DNA of 64,000 nucleotides from Staphylococcus shinii (GCF_017583065.1 NZ_JAGEVL010000001.1:620001-684000), one strand, 5' to 3'; counted from the stretch's first letter, positions 28,471 to 40,031 are shown. The notes: generated by a model from the letters alone, not told the origin. Made by a program: numbers and translations.

Positions 28471-29838
28471 TTAAAATGGTAAGTTCATACCATTCATCAT
28501 ATTTTCCATTTGCTTACGTTTACCTTTTTTACCTTTTCCGCCACCGGAAAATTGTTTCATCATTTTCTTCATATCATTAAATTGTTTCATTAACCTATTT
28601 ATTTCTTGAACTGAACGTCCAGAACCTTTAGCGATACGTTTTTTACGAGAAACATTTAATGTCTCAGGTTCATTACGTTCACTCGGTGTCATAGACTGAA
28701 TAATTGCCTTAATATGATCGATTTGTTTTTCGTCCATATTCAATTTATCCATGCCTTTCATCTTGTTCATGCCTGGTATCATTTTCATAATATCATCAAG
28801 CGGTCCTAGATTTTTAACTTGATCTAATTGTTCTAAGAAGTCTTCTAATGTGAAAGATGAAGTACGCATTTTTTTCTCTAAATCTTTCGCTTTATCTTCA
28901 TCAACATCTTGTTGTGCTTTTTCAATTAAACTTAAGACATCGCCCATTCCAAGGATACGAGAAGCCATACGTTCAGGGTGAAATGGCTCTAGACCATCGA
29001 GTTTTTCACTCATACCTACAAATTTAATTGGTTTTTGAGTAACAGATCTAATGGATAATGCAGCACCACCACGAGTATCTCCATCTAGTTTTGTCAATGT
29101 GACGCCTGAAACGTCAAGCTGGTCATCGAATGATTGTGCTACATTGACAGCATCTTGACCCGTCATTGCATCAACAACAAGCATAATTTCATTTGGTTTT
29201 GTAATTTCTTTGACGTCTGTCAATTCTTCCATTAAGGCTTCATCGACATGTAAACGGCCTGCAGTATCAATAATTACAAAATCTAAATGTTCTTCTTTAG
29301 CATGATTAATAGCATTCTCAACTATTTGTTGTGGTTTTACTTGATCGCCTTCACTGTATACAGGTATATCAATTTGTTTACCTACAGTTTGTAATTGATC
29401 AATTGCAGCTGGACGGTATATATCTGCTGCAACAAGCATTGGTTTTTTATTATATTTTTTACGCATTAGTAGTGCTAATTTACCAGCAGTTGTTGTTTTA
29501 CCTGCACCTTGTAAACCAACCATCATTACTACTGTTGGTGGCTTATTAGCCATTGTAATGGTTGCATTTTCCCCGCCCATTAATTGAGTCAGTTCTTCTT
29601 GCACTATTTTAATTACTTGTTGCCCAGGTGTTAATGATTTCATTACATCTGAACCTAGTGCTCTATCTGATACAGTTTTGATAAAATCCTTAACGACTTT
29701 AAAGTTAACGTCTGCTTCTAATAATGCTAATCTAACTTCACGCATCATTAATTTAATATCAGCTTCAGTGACTTTACCTTTACCACGGATTTTTTGCATC
29801 GTTCCTTGCAAACGATCGGACAATCCTTCAAATGCCAT
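28471..29838 (-). CDS. ffh: Signal recognition particle protein Ffh
   Basis: Ffh binds signal peptides and SRP RNA. The 455-residue GTPase has the N domain (1-90), the G domain with GLQGAGKTTTAGKLA near residue 106, DTAGRLHVDE and TKLDGDTRGG, and a Met-rich M domain (from about 325) with MIPGMNKMKGMDK and GSGRSVQEINRLMKQF. A glycine/lysine-rich tail precedes MNGMNLPF. It is the last gene of smc-ftsY-ylxM-ffh. Confidence 0.98.
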   Translation of the reverse strand: MAFEGLSDRLQGTMQKIRGKGKVTEADIKLMMREVRLALLEADVNFKVVKDFIKTVSDRALGSDVMKSLTPGQQVIKIVQEELTQLMGGENATITMANKPPTVVMMVGLQGAGKTTTAGKLALLMRKKYNKKPMLVAADIYRPAAIDQLQTVGKQIDIPVYSEGDQVKPQQIVENAINHAKEEHLDFVIIDTAGRLHVDEALMEELTDVKEITKPNEIMLVVDAMTGQDAVNVAQSFDDQLDVSGVTLTKLDGDTRGGAALSIRSVTQKPIKFVGMSEKLDGLEPFHPERMASRILGMGDVLSLIEKAQQDVDEDKAKDLEKKMRTSSFTLEDFLEQLDQVKNLGPLDDIMKMIPGMNKMKGMDKLNMDEKQIDHIKAIIQSMTPSERNEPETLNVSRKKRIAKGSGRSVQEINRLMKQFNDMKKMMKQFSGGGKGKKGKRKQMENMMNGMNLPF

Positions 29839-29861
29839 ATCAAATACCTCCTTTATGTTCT

Positions 29862-30194
29862 CTAATCTAAATCTTCTAGTGCTTGAATATATTGTTGTAT
29901 TTTTTCTGGATCATTAACATGCTGTTTAATTTGTTCATATAATTTTTGTCTTTGTTCAAAATTACGGTATAAACCTAATTTCGTTTCATAATCTTCTACT
30001 AAATCGCCAGTTCTTCTTATGTTATCATACACTGCTTGTCGACTCACATCAAATGTATCAGCTATCTCACTCAAAGAATAGTCCTGCAAATAGAATAATT
30101 CTAGATAATTCCTTTGCTTCTGAGTGAGTAACGCTTGATAAAAGTCAAACAAATAATTCATACGAATCGTTTTAATTAAATCATTTTGAGTCAT
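29862..30194 (-). CDS. ylxM: YlxM-family DNA-binding/SRP-associated protein
   Basis: The 110-residue protein is an HTH protein with sigma-70 region 4-like helices: [22 protein letters not shown] at about 40-61. YlxM is conserved upstream of ffh and in streptococci modulates SRP GTPase activity; a role here is inferred. Its start overlaps the end of ftsY by 14 nt, and GAAGG lies inside ftsY. Confidence 0.93.
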   Translation of the reverse strand: MTQNDLIKTIRMNYLFDFYQALLTQKQRNYLELFYLQDYSLSEIADTFDVSRQAVYDNIRRTGDLVEDYETKLGLYRNFEQRQKLYEQIKQHVNDPEKIQQYIQALEDLD

Positions 30195-31398
30195 CTGACT
30201 GACCTTCAGTTTCTTCTATGTTTTCATTTGGTGCTTCATTTTCATCTACATTTTGTTCAATCATATCAGCAAATAATCCATAAACATAACTTTCCGGATT
30301 GAATGGTTGTAAATCATCTAATTTTTCACCTAAACCTACATATTTCACTGGTATGTGTAATTCATTACGTATCGCTAACACAATACCACCTTTAGCAGTA
30401 CCATCTAGTTTCGTAAGTACAATACCCGTCACATTAGTAACTTCTTTAAATGATTTCGCTTGTGATAACGCGTTTTGACCTGTAGTTGCATCTAAGCACA
30501 GTAATACTTCATGAGGCGCTTCGGGAACAGCGCGGCCTATAACACGTTTGACTTTTTCTAATTCGTTCATTAAATTAGATTTGTTTTGTAAACGTCCTGC
30601 AGTATCACAAATAAGAATGTCTACATCCTTACTTTTCGCAGCATTAATTGCATCATACATTACTGCAGCTGGGTCTGAGCCTTCACTTTGACTCATTACT
30701 TCAACTCCGACGCGTTCTCCCCAAACTTTAAGTTGTTGAATCGCCCCTGCTCTAAATGTATCTCCTGCGGCTAACATTACTTTCTTACCTTCTGCTTGGT
30801 AACGGTGGGCTAATTTACCAATTGTTGTTGTTTTACCAACACCATTAACACCTACCATTAATATGACATTAAGACCTTCATTTTCTATATTCATCACTTC
30901 TGAATTATCATCATTTTGGTGATAAATTTCTACTATTTTTTCTACAATAACTTCACGCAAATCTTCTGTTTCTGAAATATTACGACGTTGCGCTTCTTCA
31001 CGCAATTCTTCAACTAATTGCATTACCGTGTTAAATCCAACGTCAGCTGTAATAAGCATTTCTTCTAGAGCTTCGAAAAATTCTTCATCCACTTTACGAT
31101 AACGCGCAATTAAATTGTTAAGTTGGGCTTGGAAGTTTTCACGAGATTTTTCTAATCCTGCTCTGAATTTCGCACCTAATTGCTGTGCTTCGATTTCTTC
31201 AAAGTCTTCTATAGATATTAGGCCATCATCATCAAAATCTGCTTCTTTTAATTTTTTTGGCTTTTTAGCTGGTTGTTCATCTTGAGGCTCATCTATTTCC
31301 TTTTGAGAGTCCTCAGATAATTGTTCTAAATCTTCTTGTTGCTTTGGTTCTTCTGAGGTACTGGAAAATTTATCCTTTAATCGTTTGAAAAAGCTCAT
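30181..31398 (-). CDS. ftsY: Signal recognition particle receptor FtsY
   Basis: FtsY receives SRP-ribosome complexes at the membrane. The 405-residue protein has an acidic N-terminal A domain (1-75), an N helical bundle, and a G domain with GVNGVGKT (183-190), DTAGRLQNK and [10 protein letters not shown]. The A domain contains an EF-hand-like loop, [12 protein letters not shown] (54-65), with Asp at positions 1, 3, 5 and 12. It overlaps smc by 4 nt (ATGA) and ylxM by 14 nt. Confidence 0.97.
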   Translation of the reverse strand: MSFFKRLKDKFSSTSEEPKQQEDLEQLSEDSQKEIDEPQDEQPAKKPKKLKEADFDDDGLISIEDFEEIEAQQLGAKFRAGLEKSRENFQAQLNNLIARYRKVDEEFFEALEEMLITADVGFNTVMQLVEELREEAQRRNISETEDLREVIVEKIVEIYHQNDDNSEVMNIENEGLNVILMVGVNGVGKTTTIGKLAHRYQAEGKKVMLAAGDTFRAGAIQQLKVWGERVGVEVMSQSEGSDPAAVMYDAINAAKSKDVDILICDTAGRLQNKSNLMNELEKVKRVIGRAVPEAPHEVLLCLDATTGQNALSQAKSFKEVTNVTGIVLTKLDGTAKGGIVLAIRNELHIPVKYVGLGEKLDDLQPFNPESYVYGLFADMIEQNVDENEAPNENIEETEGQSDDSK

Positions 31399-34300
31399 GC
31401 TTGTTCCTCCTTAATAACTTCATCAATCGTATTTAAATTAACACTCACTAATTTGGATACACCAGATTCTTGCATTGTTACACCATATAATCGGTCTGAA
31501 AATTCCATCGTCCCTTTACGGTGAGTAATCACAATAAATTGTGTTTGGTCTGATAAAGCTTTAAGATATTGTGCATATCTAATAACATTTGCTTCGTCCA
31601 ATGCAGCTTCTACTTCATCTAATATAACAAATGGTGCTGACCTTACTTTTAATATTGCAAATAATAGAGCAATTGCACTTAGTGCACGTTCTCCACCACT
31701 TAATAAAGATAAGTGTTGCAGTTTTTTGCCTGGAGGTTGAACAATAATATCTACCCCTGCAGATAGGTAATCATCATCTGTTAAACGTAGTTCTGCTTGC
31801 CCACCACCAAAAAGTGATTTAAACACTTCAGCAAAATGACCTTGAACAGCATGGAAAGTTTCTTTAAAGCGATCTTTTACTTCTTGATCCATTTCTTCTA
31901 TAAGTTGTTCTAATGTTGCTTTAGCTGCCCTTAAATCAGCACGCTGCTCATCTAAAAATGTATAACGTGTGTTGACTTCCTCAAATTGTTCAATCGCATT
32001 TAAATTAACATGTCCTAATTCTTCAATAGACATTTTTGTTAACTTAACTTTTTTACGTAACGCTTCAATGTCATCATTTAATTCATATAACTCGCTAGCA
32101 CGTTCATACGTCATATGATAAGTATCATTTAAGTGGTTAATTGCATAATTAATTAGTACATCTAAACGTGATTGCTCCGCTTTAATATCTTGGTAGCGAT
32201 TTTCGATAGATAAAATGTCTTGATTTGCTTCTTGTAACATTTGATCTGTTTCTTCAATTTTATCATTTAATTCTAGTCTACGCGATTTCACTTCTTCAAT
32301 TTCTTGTGCTAATTGGGCTTTAGCTTCTTTACTTTGCTCAATATTACTTTGAATTGTCTCAAAAGCTTTTTCACCAGTCATTTCATCTGAGTTAAATAAC
32401 TTAATTTGGTCATCTAATTTTTCTTGTTGACTGACAACCGTCGAGAGTTGTTTAGTAATTCTTGTGAAGGTTTGCTTTTGTGCACTCAGTCTTTCTTTCA
32501 CTACTGCTAAATCTGACTGCTTTTGGTGTAATTGTTGCTGGATTTGAGTGGTACTTTCTTTACCTTCTTTAGATAATTTTGTATAAAGATCAATATCTTC
32601 TTCTAATTTTTGTAATTGCGCTTTAATCTCAGCCAATTTTTGCTTTTTATCATTTAAGGTTTGTTTACTCGTTTCACTTTGATACCCGTCATTTTTTTCG
32701 AATTCAAATTCTTCATGTTCATCTTTTAGGTGTGCTTCATTTTTACGTAGTCTATCCAACTCTAATTCATAATCGTGCACTTTTTGTTTCGCAGAATTAT
32801 AAATTTGACTTGTTTCGAAATAGCTCTCGCTAATACGGTCCGTATTTTCTTTAATTTCTTGGAATTGTTTCTCAAATTGAACTGTTTGCTTTTGATAATC
32901 TGCTAATTGTGCGCGCATTCTAGCAAGTTCATCTTTTTGTGCTAAAATACTTTTCGATTTACGATCACCGCCACCGGTCATAGAGCCCCCAGGGTTAACT
33001 ATATCACCATCTAACGTAACAATACGTGTGCGGTATTTTATTTTTCGAGCAAGTTCATTAGCATTTTTTAATTCATCGACAATAATTGTATTACCTAATA
33101 AATTTTGTACTACGTTTTGATAATCCGCTTCAACTTGAATTGCTCGTGATGCGATATTAACAAAACCTTCCGTATCTTGGGCTATTGCCAATATATCATT
33201 AGCAATTTGACGTGGTTGAATAACATTTAACGGTAAGAATGTTGCTCTACCTAAACCGTGTTGTTTAAGGTATTGGATCGCTTGTCGTCCTTCTTTTTCA
33301 GATTCAACAATAACGTGTTGTAAAGAAGCACCTAACGCCGTTTCAATGGCTTTAGTTAAATCTGAAGGTACTTGGATAACTTCTGCTACCGCGCCACGAA
33401 TTCCTGTTAACTGATTATGTTGTGCTTTCAATATATGTTTAACTCCGTTAAAGAAATAACTATATTCTTCTTGTTGTGTCGCAGCACTATCTATACGAGA
33501 TTTAAGCTTTTCATTAAAACGATAAGCCTGATGTAGTTTCTCTTCATATTCACTACGTTGTTGTTTGAGTTCTGTTAATTTGCGTTCATATTCATTAAGC
33601 TGTTGCTCTGCTTTTTTTAATTCTTTCCGTGCCTTTGTACTATTTTTTTCAGCTTCGTTGATGTCGTGTTGGATTTGTTTCAATTGTTCAAAAGCTTCTA
33701 CTAATCTTGAATCTAAGCGTGATTGTTTAGATTCGTTTTCTTGTATTGTGTGCTCTAAAAAGCGTATATCATTATTTACATCTGATTGTTCAGACATCAA
33801 TTGATAATATTCGTCTTTAATTGCCTCTAACTTTTCATCATGTTGATCATCTGATACATAAAGTTGAGATTCAAAATATTGTATTTTTTCGTTTAATTCT
33901 TTTTGTTGTGATTTAAGCCGATCTATCTCTGTTTGTGCTGCAGATTTTTCTTGTTTTAATGTAGCAGTTTGATTCACAAGGCTCTCTTGTTCTTCTTCAA
34001 ACCGTGCGTTTGTTTTAGATTGATTCTTTTTACGTTCTTCTAACACGTTTAATTGACCCGTGTATTTTTCAACTTCTTCTGTAGCTTTTACGAGTTGGTA
34101 ATTTAAAGCTTCGATACGCTCATCCAACTGTTGTCTTTCAGCTTTAAACCTATTTAGTGATTGTGTATGTTGTACTTTTTCACCATCTTTTGTTGATTGC
34201 TGACTTTTTAAATAATTTAACTTTTCGTCAAGTTCATGAATATTATTATTATACTGTTCAATATCATGGACTGTTACTAGTACATCGCTTTTTTCCATTT

Positions 34301-34964
34301 CCTTTGAAAGGTGCTTATACTCTTTGGCAATTGCTGCCTCTTCTCTTAACGGTTCAACACGACCTTCTAAGTCATATAAGATGTCTTCTACTCGTGAAAG
34401 ATTATCTTCAGTTTGATCTAATTTTTGTACTGAAGTCGCTTTCCTCTTTTTATATTTCAACACGCCCGCAGACTCTTCTAAAATTTGTCTTCTATCGATA
34501 GGTTTAGCATTTAATATTTCATCTACACGGCCTTGTGAAATGATACTAAACGCTTCTTTACCTAAACCTGAATCTAAAAATAAGTCCAGAATATCTTTTA
34601 ATCTTGCCTTATCATTGTTTAGGTAATATTCACTTTCGCCATTTCTATATAAACGACGAGTCACTGTTAACTCAGAAGCTTCTACTTGTAATTTACCTGC
34701 ACTATTATCTAGCTTTAATTTTACTTCTGCATAATTCTGAGCTTTACGATGTTCTGCACCTGAAAAAATGATATCTTCCATTTTTGCCCCACGTAAAGAT
34801 TTAGCTGACTGCTCACCTAATACCCATTTTATTGCGTCAGTGATATTACTTTTTCCACTACCGTTTGGTCCAACTATCGCTGTTACGCCTTCATCAAACT
34901 GAACGTTTGTATGCTCGGCAAAAGATTTAAAACCAAAGGCATCTATAGATTTTAAATAAACCAT
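31395..34964 (-). CDS. smc: Chromosome segregation protein SMC
   Basis: SMC is the ATPase of the bacterial condensin. The 1189-residue protein has Walker A GPNGSGKS (32-39), two long coiled coils (about 170-500 and 670-1010), a hinge near 510-660 (with GDIVNPGGSMTGGG at its end), the signature LSGGERALSAIALLFAI and Walker B PFVILDEVEAALDEAN. The start is the ATG of MVYLKSID with AAGGAG 6 nt upstream; a TTG five codons earlier lies in that site. The partners ScpA and ScpB are not in the window. Confidence 0.98.
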   Translation of the reverse strand: MVYLKSIDAFGFKSFAEHTNVQFDEGVTAIVGPNGSGKSNITDAIKWVLGEQSAKSLRGAKMEDIIFSGAEHRKAQNYAEVKLKLDNSAGKLQVEASELTVTRRLYRNGESEYYLNNDKARLKDILDLFLDSGLGKEAFSIISQGRVDEILNAKPIDRRQILEESAGVLKYKKRKATSVQKLDQTEDNLSRVEDILYDLEGRVEPLREEAAIAKEYKHLSKEMEKSDVLVTVHDIEQYNNNIHELDEKLNYLKSQQSTKDGEKVQHTQSLNRFKAERQQLDERIEALNYQLVKATEEVEKYTGQLNVLEERKKNQSKTNARFEEEQESLVNQTATLKQEKSAAQTEIDRLKSQQKELNEKIQYFESQLYVSDDQHDEKLEAIKDEYYQLMSEQSDVNNDIRFLEHTIQENESKQSRLDSRLVEAFEQLKQIQHDINEAEKNSTKARKELKKAEQQLNEYERKLTELKQQRSEYEEKLHQAYRFNEKLKSRIDSAATQQEEYSYFFNGVKHILKAQHNQLTGIRGAVAEVIQVPSDLTKAIETALGASLQHVIVESEKEGRQAIQYLKQHGLGRATFLPLNVIQPRQIANDILAIAQDTEGFVNIASRAIQVEADYQNVVQNLLGNTIIVDELKNANELARKIKYRTRIVTLDGDIVNPGGSMTGGGDRKSKSILAQKDELARMRAQLADYQKQTVQFEKQFQEIKENTDRISESYFETSQIYNSAKQKVHDYELELDRLRKNEAHLKDEHEEFEFEKNDGYQSETSKQTLNDKKQKLAEIKAQLQKLEEDIDLYTKLSKEGKESTTQIQQQLHQKQSDLAVVKERLSAQKQTFTRITKQLSTVVSQQEKLDDQIKLFNSDEMTGEKAFETIQSNIEQSKEAKAQLAQEIEEVKSRRLELNDKIEETDQMLQEANQDILSIENRYQDIKAEQSRLDVLINYAINHLNDTYHMTYERASELYELNDDIEALRKKVKLTKMSIEELGHVNLNAIEQFEEVNTRYTFLDEQRADLRAAKATLEQLIEEMDQEVKDRFKETFHAVQGHFAEVFKSLFGGGQAELRLTDDDYLSAGVDIIVQPPGKKLQHLSLLSGGERALSAIALLFAILKVRSAPFVILDEVEAALDEANVIRYAQYLKALSDQTQFIVITHRKGTMEFSDRLYGVTMQESGVSKLVSVNLNTIDEVIKEEQA

Positions 34965-35106
34965 GCTATTCTCCTTCAAGATGCTTCCTGTCTTGTAACA
35001 TTACAGAAACACTTTTACATTAACCTTTAAATTAATACTTTTCTTAATAAATACCATTACTTGGATTTAATTCTATCAATGTGCTACTTATAGTAAAACG
35101 CATTTA

Positions 35107-35841
35107 TTACGTTTGATTATTTTTTAATTTTTTGTATGCTAGTTCAGCAGCTTTTTGCTCTGATTCTTTTTTAGTTTTTCCTTTTCCTTCTGCTACAGCT
35201 TTATCTTCTAAAATAACTTCTGAAGTAAACAATCGATGGTGTGCTGGTCCTTCTTCATTGATGAGTCGGTAAGTTACATCACCTTGGTTCTGTCTGTGTA
35301 CAAACTCTTGAAATTGTGTTTTAAAGTCTACGACGCCATCTAATTCATCATCTTCCACATAAGGGAATATAATCTTTTCAGAGAATTTCCAAACTGACTC
35401 TAGACCTTGATCTAAATATAGTGCACCTACAAACGCTTCAAAGGCGTCGGAAACTAGTGAGGGACGCGTTCTGCCCCCTGTTTTTTCTTCGCCTTTTCCT
35501 AATAAAATTAATTCATTCAATTGAATTTTTTTCGCAAATATTACAAGTGATGGCTCACATACAATTGTTGCACGCATTTTTGTTAAATTACCTTCAGGCA
35601 ATTCTGGATATTTATCAAATAAATAGCGTGAAACCGTCAATTCTAATACCGCATCTCCTAAAAATTCTAATCTTTCGTTATGATCTAAGCGATCCATATT
35701 AAAATCATTTATAAAACTAGAATGCGAAAATGCCTGTTGATATAAATCAACTTGATTAAAATTCAAATCTAATTCCTGCATTTTTTGGGCAAACTTTTTT
35801 TGGAATGCTTTAACCATTTCTTTCTTTTTATGATTGGTCAA
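35107..35841 (-). CDS. rnc: Ribonuclease III
   Basis: RNase III cuts double-stranded RNA, including rRNA precursors and antisense duplexes. The 244-residue protein has the catalytic domain with [15 protein letters not shown] and [13 protein letters not shown] and a C-terminal double-stranded RNA-binding domain (about 170-240: [33 protein letters not shown]). The start is TTG with AGGAGG 7 nt upstream; no ATG nearby has a ribosome binding site. Confidence 0.97.
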   Translation of the reverse strand: MTNHKKKEMVKAFQKKFAQKMQELDLNFNQVDLYQQAFSHSSFINDFNMDRLDHNERLEFLGDAVLELTVSRYLFDKYPELPEGNLTKMRATIVCEPSLVIFAKKIQLNELILLGKGEEKTGGRTRPSLVSDAFEAFVGALYLDQGLESVWKFSEKIIFPYVEDDELDGVVDFKTQFQEFVHRQNQGDVTYRLINEEGPAHHRLFTSEVILEDKAVAEGKGKTKKESEQKAAELAYKKLKNNQT

Positions 35842-36039
35842 TCTCTTTCCTCCTCAGATAAAAACAGCTATGTGCTAAAAATACTGTACACGCTTTTATT
35901 CTACGTGAAAGTTCAATAAAACTAAAGAAAAAACTATTTGTCATATACAAGTTTATTAGGCTTTACAACTAGCATGTAACCAATTCATGTTAATATTTGT
36001 TAAAACAATCTATGCTTTAATTATAGATGTTTTTCAAAC

Positions 36040-36076
36040 AAAAAAATCTGAGCCGTGTTTACTACGACTCAGATAT
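36040..36076 (-). terminator. Terminator after acpP
   Basis: On the minus strand ATCTGAGTCGT pairs with ACGGCTCAGAT around an AGTAAAC loop, followed by TTTTTTT. It separates acpP from rnc. Confidence 0.9.
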
Positions 36077-36083
36077 TTGCTTA

Positions 36084-36317
36084 TTATTTTTGAATACTAT
36101 TGATAAAGTTAACCGCGTCACCAACTGTGTTGATTTTTTCAGCTTCTTCATCTGGAATTTCAGTACCAAATTCGTCTTCTAATTCCATTACTAATTCAGC
36201 GATATCTAGTGAGTCAGCGCCTAAATCATCTTTAAAAGATGCATCTTTAGTAACTTTTTCAGCGTCAACACCTAAACGGTCAACAATGATATCTTTTACT
36301 TTGTCGAAGTTTTCCAC
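36084..36317 (-). CDS. acpP: Acyl carrier protein
   Basis: ACP carries growing acyl chains on a phosphopantetheine arm attached to Ser36 in [13 protein letters not shown]. The 77-residue acidic protein is of normal length. The start is GTG with AAAGGAGGTGA upstream. It follows fabG across 155 nt and may be transcribed both from the fap operon and separately. Confidence 0.98.
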   Translation of the reverse strand: MENFDKVKDIIVDRLGVDAEKVTKDASFKDDLGADSLDIAELVMELEDEFGTEIPDEEAEKINTVGDAVNFINSIQK

Positions 36318-36472
36318 GTCGATTCACCTCCTTTTAAAAGTCTACTTATAGACTTTTATATTTTCCCATTTTATCAATTGAAATACAAGTAGTAATTCAT
36401 AGTATTACTCTAGAAATACTAACGACATGTTTAAATGTACAATAGCTTGCAAACAATTGAATTGTCCATTTG

Positions 36473-37213
36473 TTACATATACATGCCACCATTGACATGA
36501 ATTGTTTGTCCTGTAATATATTTAGCTTTTTCAGAAGCTAAAAATGCTACAGTATGAGCAATATCCGAATCTTCACCAAATTCAGCTAATGGGATTTGTT
36601 CTAACATTTGTGCTTTAAGTTCGTCACTTAAAGCATCTGTCATATCAGAAACGATAAATCCAGGTGCAACAGCGTTAACAGTAATGTGTCTAGATGCTAA
36701 TTCTTTTGCAGCTGACTTAGTTAATCCAATAACACCTGCTTTTGTGGCAACATAGTTTGCTTGTCCCGGGTTTCCAACCGCGCCAACAACACTTGATAAA
36801 TTGATGATAGAGCCGCCTTTTTGTCTTAACATTTGCGGTGTTACTTTCTGAATACAATTAAAGACACCTTTTAAGTTGGTATCAATTACGTCATCCCATT
36901 CTTGCTCTTTCATTCTCATTAATAAATTATCGCGTGTAATACCTGCGTTATTAACAAGTACATCTACTGAGCCAAATTGACTGACAACTTCTTTGATCAT
37001 CGCTTTGACTTCATCACCATTTGCTACATTCGCTTGAATAGCAAAACTTTCTACACCTTTAGCCTTGATTTCTTCTACAACGGCATCGGCCTTTTCTTTA
37101 TTACCAGCATAATTTACCACAACATTATAACCTTCTTCGGCTAATTGGATAGCAATACTACGCCCAATACCTCTTGAAGCTCCTGTTACTAACGCACTTT
37201 TAGTCATTTTCAT
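36473..37213 (-). CDS. fabG: 3-oxoacyl-[acyl-carrier-protein] reductase
   Basis: FabG reduces beta-ketoacyl-ACP with NADPH. The 246-residue SDR has TGASRGIG (10-17), [14 protein letters not shown], and the catalytic Ser-Tyr-Lys in [20 protein letters not shown], which makes it a useful contrast to the TPP-controlled SDR. It overlaps fabD by 14 nt. The start could be either of two ATGs two codons apart (MKMTK); I keep the first. Confidence 0.97.
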   Translation of the reverse strand: MKMTKSALVTGASRGIGRSIAIQLAEEGYNVVVNYAGNKEKADAVVEEIKAKGVESFAIQANVANGDEVKAMIKEVVSQFGSVDVLVNNAGITRDNLLMRMKEQEWDDVIDTNLKGVFNCIQKVTPQMLRQKGGSIINLSSVVGAVGNPGQANYVATKAGVIGLTKSAAKELASRHITVNAVAPGFIVSDMTDALSDELKAQMLEQIPLAEFGEDSDIAHTVAFLASEKAKYITGQTIHVNGGMYM

Positions 37214-38126
37214 TCCAACCTTTCACATCTTCTAGTGTTTGAATTGAAGTTACTTTTACATTTCTATTAATTTTCTTAATTAAACCTGATAGTACTTTGC
37301 CAGGACCTATTTCAATAAAGTGATCTACACCTTGATCAATTAACCACTGTGTTGAATCTATAAATTGAACAGGTGAATATAATTGTTCTATCATATTTGC
37401 TTTAATTATTTTTGCATCTGTTTCACCTTTGGCATGTACATTTTGTACCACAGGATACTGAGCATCTTGCCACTCGAACTGATCAATAAATGATGCAAAA
37501 TCATCTTTGATTACTTGCATCATAGATGAATGGAATGGTCCCGATACTGCCAACGGTAACACACGCTTAGCACCTAACGATTTACCTTCAGCCACTAACT
37601 GATCAATTACATTTTTATGGCCTGAGACAACGATTTGTCCTGGTGAATTAATATTTGCCGGTTCAATAATAGCCTCTTCAGTTGAGAGTTGTTTACATAT
37701 TGCATCAACTTCCTCATAATCCAAACCTAATACAGCTGCCATACTACCTACACCATTTGGGAAAGCTTCGGCCATTAGTTGACCACGTTTTCTTACAATT
37801 TTAACTGCATCTTCAAATTTCAACACACTACTAGCAACTAAACTCGCATATTCACCTAAGCTATGTCCCATTGTATAGTCTGCATTTAAATCATTAAGCG
37901 CATTTAATAACGCGATGCTATGTGTTAATAATGCAGGTTGTGTATTCTCAGTTTGTCCAAGTTTTTCTTCACTATCTGTAAACATTGTTTCTAAGATATC
38001 GAAGTCTAAAGCTTGTTGTGCTTGGTTAAGAATTGATGTTGCTACTTCGTCATGTTCATATAAATCGTTTGCCATACCGACTTTTTGTGAACCTTGGCCT
38101 GGAAATATTATCGCTGTTTTACTCAT
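37200..38126 (-). CDS. fabD: Malonyl-CoA-ACP transacylase
   Basis: FabD moves malonyl groups from CoA to ACP. The 308-residue protein has [11 protein letters not shown], the nucleophile elbow GHSLGE (Ser89) and GPFHSSMM with the catalytic His. It overlaps plsX by 8 nt and fabG by 14 nt, so the genes are translationally coupled. Confidence 0.98.
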   Translation of the reverse strand: MSKTAIIFPGQGSQKVGMANDLYEHDEVATSILNQAQQALDFDILETMFTDSEEKLGQTENTQPALLTHSIALLNALNDLNADYTMGHSLGEYASLVASSVLKFEDAVKIVRKRGQLMAEAFPNGVGSMAAVLGLDYEEVDAICKQLSTEEAIIEPANINSPGQIVVSGHKNVIDQLVAEGKSLGAKRVLPLAVSGPFHSSMMQVIKDDFASFIDQFEWQDAQYPVVQNVHAKGETDAKIIKANMIEQLYSPVQFIDSTQWLIDQGVDHFIEIGPGKVLSGLIKKINRNVKVTSIQTLEDVKGWNEND

Positions 38127-39105
38127 CTTGTGTCCCCACCGTTTCTTTCATAGTTTCAACAATCTTTTGTTCACCGGCAATTTTCGCCTGACGAATGGCT
38201 GAATAAAAAGCCTTAGTACTCGAACTACCATGCGCTTTTACAACTGTGCCATTTAATCCTAGTAATACAGACCCTCCATACTCAGCGTAATCCATTTTCG
38301 TCATTAACCCTTTTAAATCTTTTTTCAAAATTAATGCTGCCATTTTATTTTTTAAGCTGCTTAAAAGTGTAGTTTTGAACATTTTGCCCATTGCTTTAGC
38401 TACACCTTCTAAATTTTTTAAAATCATATTACCAGTATAACCATCAGTCACTACCACATCTGAAGCATCATTCATTAATCCTTTAGCTTCAACATTACCT
38501 GTAAAGTGGAAATCATTTTGTGTTTCCATTAAATGATAAGCTTTTTTAGTCAATGTATTACCTTTCGCAGCTTCAGTTCCAATATTTAATAAACTTACAG
38601 AAGGTTGTGAGATACCTCTGATTTTTTGTGCATAAATATTACCAAGTTGGGCATATTGTAATAAATGTTCTGCTTTCGCTTCAGCGTTTGCACCAACATC
38701 CATAAATACAAAACCTTTACCCGAAACTGTTGGTAACGTCACAACTAATGCTGGACGTTCTACACCTTTGATGCGACCGACTATAAACAACCCAGCTGAC
38801 ATTAGAGCCCCTGTATTTCCAGCTGAAACACATCCATCTGCTTCTCCAGATTTTACTGCTTCCGCCATACGAACCATTGAGCTATCTTTTTTGCGCTTTA
38901 TTGCTCGAACTGGTTCGTCATGCATAGTTATAGACTCTGTACAATGACGTACTTCTACGCGATCGTGTTTTAGAGTACATTTTGACTTATCACCAAATAA
39001 AATGATTTCTAAGTCTTCAAATTTGTTAACCGCCATTTCAACAGCTTCCAAAACGATTTTAGGTGCGTCATCTCCACCCATCATGTCAATCGCTAATTTA
39101 ACCAT
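38119..39105 (-). CDS. plsX: Phosphate acyltransferase PlsX
   Basis: PlsX makes acyl-phosphate from acyl-ACP, the first step of phospholipid synthesis with PlsY. The 328-residue protein starts [15 protein letters not shown] and contains [37 protein letters not shown] and [19 protein letters not shown]. The ATG at MVKLA follows TGAGGA; a longer frame adds 17 residues inside fapR. It overlaps fapR by 8 nt. Confidence 0.97.
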   Translation of the reverse strand: MVKLAIDMMGGDDAPKIVLEAVEMAVNKFEDLEIILFGDKSKCTLKHDRVEVRHCTESITMHDEPVRAIKRKKDSSMVRMAEAVKSGEADGCVSAGNTGALMSAGLFIVGRIKGVERPALVVTLPTVSGKGFVFMDVGANAEAKAEHLLQYAQLGNIYAQKIRGISQPSVSLLNIGTEAAKGNTLTKKAYHLMETQNDFHFTGNVEAKGLMNDASDVVVTDGYTGNMILKNLEGVAKAMGKMFKTTLLSSLKNKMAALILKKDLKGLMTKMDYAEYGGSVLLGLNGTVVKAHGSSSTKAFYSAIRQAKIAGEQKIVETMKETVGTQDE

Positions 39106-39667
39106 TTTGTTCATCCTCACTTGTATAATACATTTTAAATGTTCCTTTAAAAACAACCGTATCTTTAACGTACGATTCGACTTTTATAATATAAAATTTA
39201 TTTGTAATTTCAATGGTTTGCGCATTAGCGCGCACCGTTTCGTTTAATTTTACTGGTTTGGTAAACACAACATTACTTTCACTTGTTAATACGACTGGTT
39301 TATGTATAAGTGCTACACATAAAGAGTTTGCTTGAGCAAATAGAACATGTCCTCTTGCAATTTTATTTTTTGTAAAAACAGAATCTTCATCAATATTAAT
39401 AATTGAACTGGCATATTGATCAGGCTCTACATTGATTACGTCACCTATGATTTCATTGCCTTCAATAGAACGAATACTTTCATAGTTTTTCCTAGCTACA
39501 GATTTAATTCGTGTTCTTAACTCAGGAATATCTAAGTGAGTACGATCCAACCGTATTGTTTGGATGCTTACTGAAAACAAAGTACTTAAATCAAAATCTG
39601 TAATAAACGGATTTTTAGCTATCTCTTTTTTTATTGCATCACGCCGTTCTTGTTTTTTTAATTTCAT
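39098..39667 (-). CDS. fapR: Fatty acid and phospholipid biosynthesis repressor FapR
   Basis: FapR represses lipid synthesis genes until malonyl-CoA binds. The 189-residue protein has an N-terminal HTH (about 1-45, [18 protein letters not shown]) and a C-terminal hot-dog effector domain with [18 protein letters not shown]. The start MKLKK is favoured over a TTG three codons upstream because the GGGAG site spaces better. It leads fapR-plsX-fabD-fabG and has its own operator. Confidence 0.96.
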   Translation of the reverse strand: MKLKKQERRDAIKKEIAKNPFITDFDLSTLFSVSIQTIRLDRTHLDIPELRTRIKSVARKNYESIRSIEGNEIIGDVINVEPDQYASSIINIDEDSVFTKNKIARGHVLFAQANSLCVALIHKPVVLTSESNVVFTKPVKLNETVRANAQTIEITNKFYIIKVESYVKDTVVFKGTFKMYYTSEDEQNG

Positions 39668-39688
39668 CGCATTCAAACTCCCATGTTT

Positions 39689-39748
39689 TTAGTACCAAGT
39701 CTTAAACACTCCTAACATATCATAACACTTTCCTTTTCAATTGCTCAA
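39689..39748 (-). promoter_or_regulatory. fapR operon promoter with a FapR operator
   Basis: On the minus strand TTGAGC (39743-39748), 18 nt and TATGAT (39719-39724) make a promoter. Just downstream lies a 17-bp imperfect palindrome, ttagtaccaagtcttaa on the plus strand (39689-39705), resembling the FapR box TTAGTACC-N-TACTAA type. This suggests autoregulation of the lipid operon by malonyl-CoA. Confidence 0.65.
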
Positions 39749-40002
39749 CAAAAAACATACGTAAGTTCTAATTTAATAACTTTTAAGTAAATATATTTTG
39801 TAATACGTAGAATAAAGTGATTTTCAACTTTTAAATAATAAGATTCGACCCTAAAATGAATCCGCTGAAATTTTGTTTACTCATGTCGGTTTGAATTATG
39901 AAAAACACGTAATATTTAACATCATTATTTAAATATGTATATATAATAATTTTAAACAGAAATTATATAATCCAAATAAATAATTATTTTTGCTAATTCC
40001 TA
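39749..40002. other. fapR-protease intergenic region
   Basis: The stretch is very AT-rich with no recognisable gene, repeat or terminator. It marks the left edge of the inserted metalloprotease gene. Confidence 0.4.
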
Positions 40003-40031
40003 TTGAATTAATTATCAATTATCCGTATAAT
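40003..40031 (+). promoter_or_regulatory. Metalloprotease promoter
   Basis: TTGAAT (40003-40008), a 17-nt spacer and a perfect TATAAT (40026-40031) lie about 80 nt before the protease start. Confidence 0.65.
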
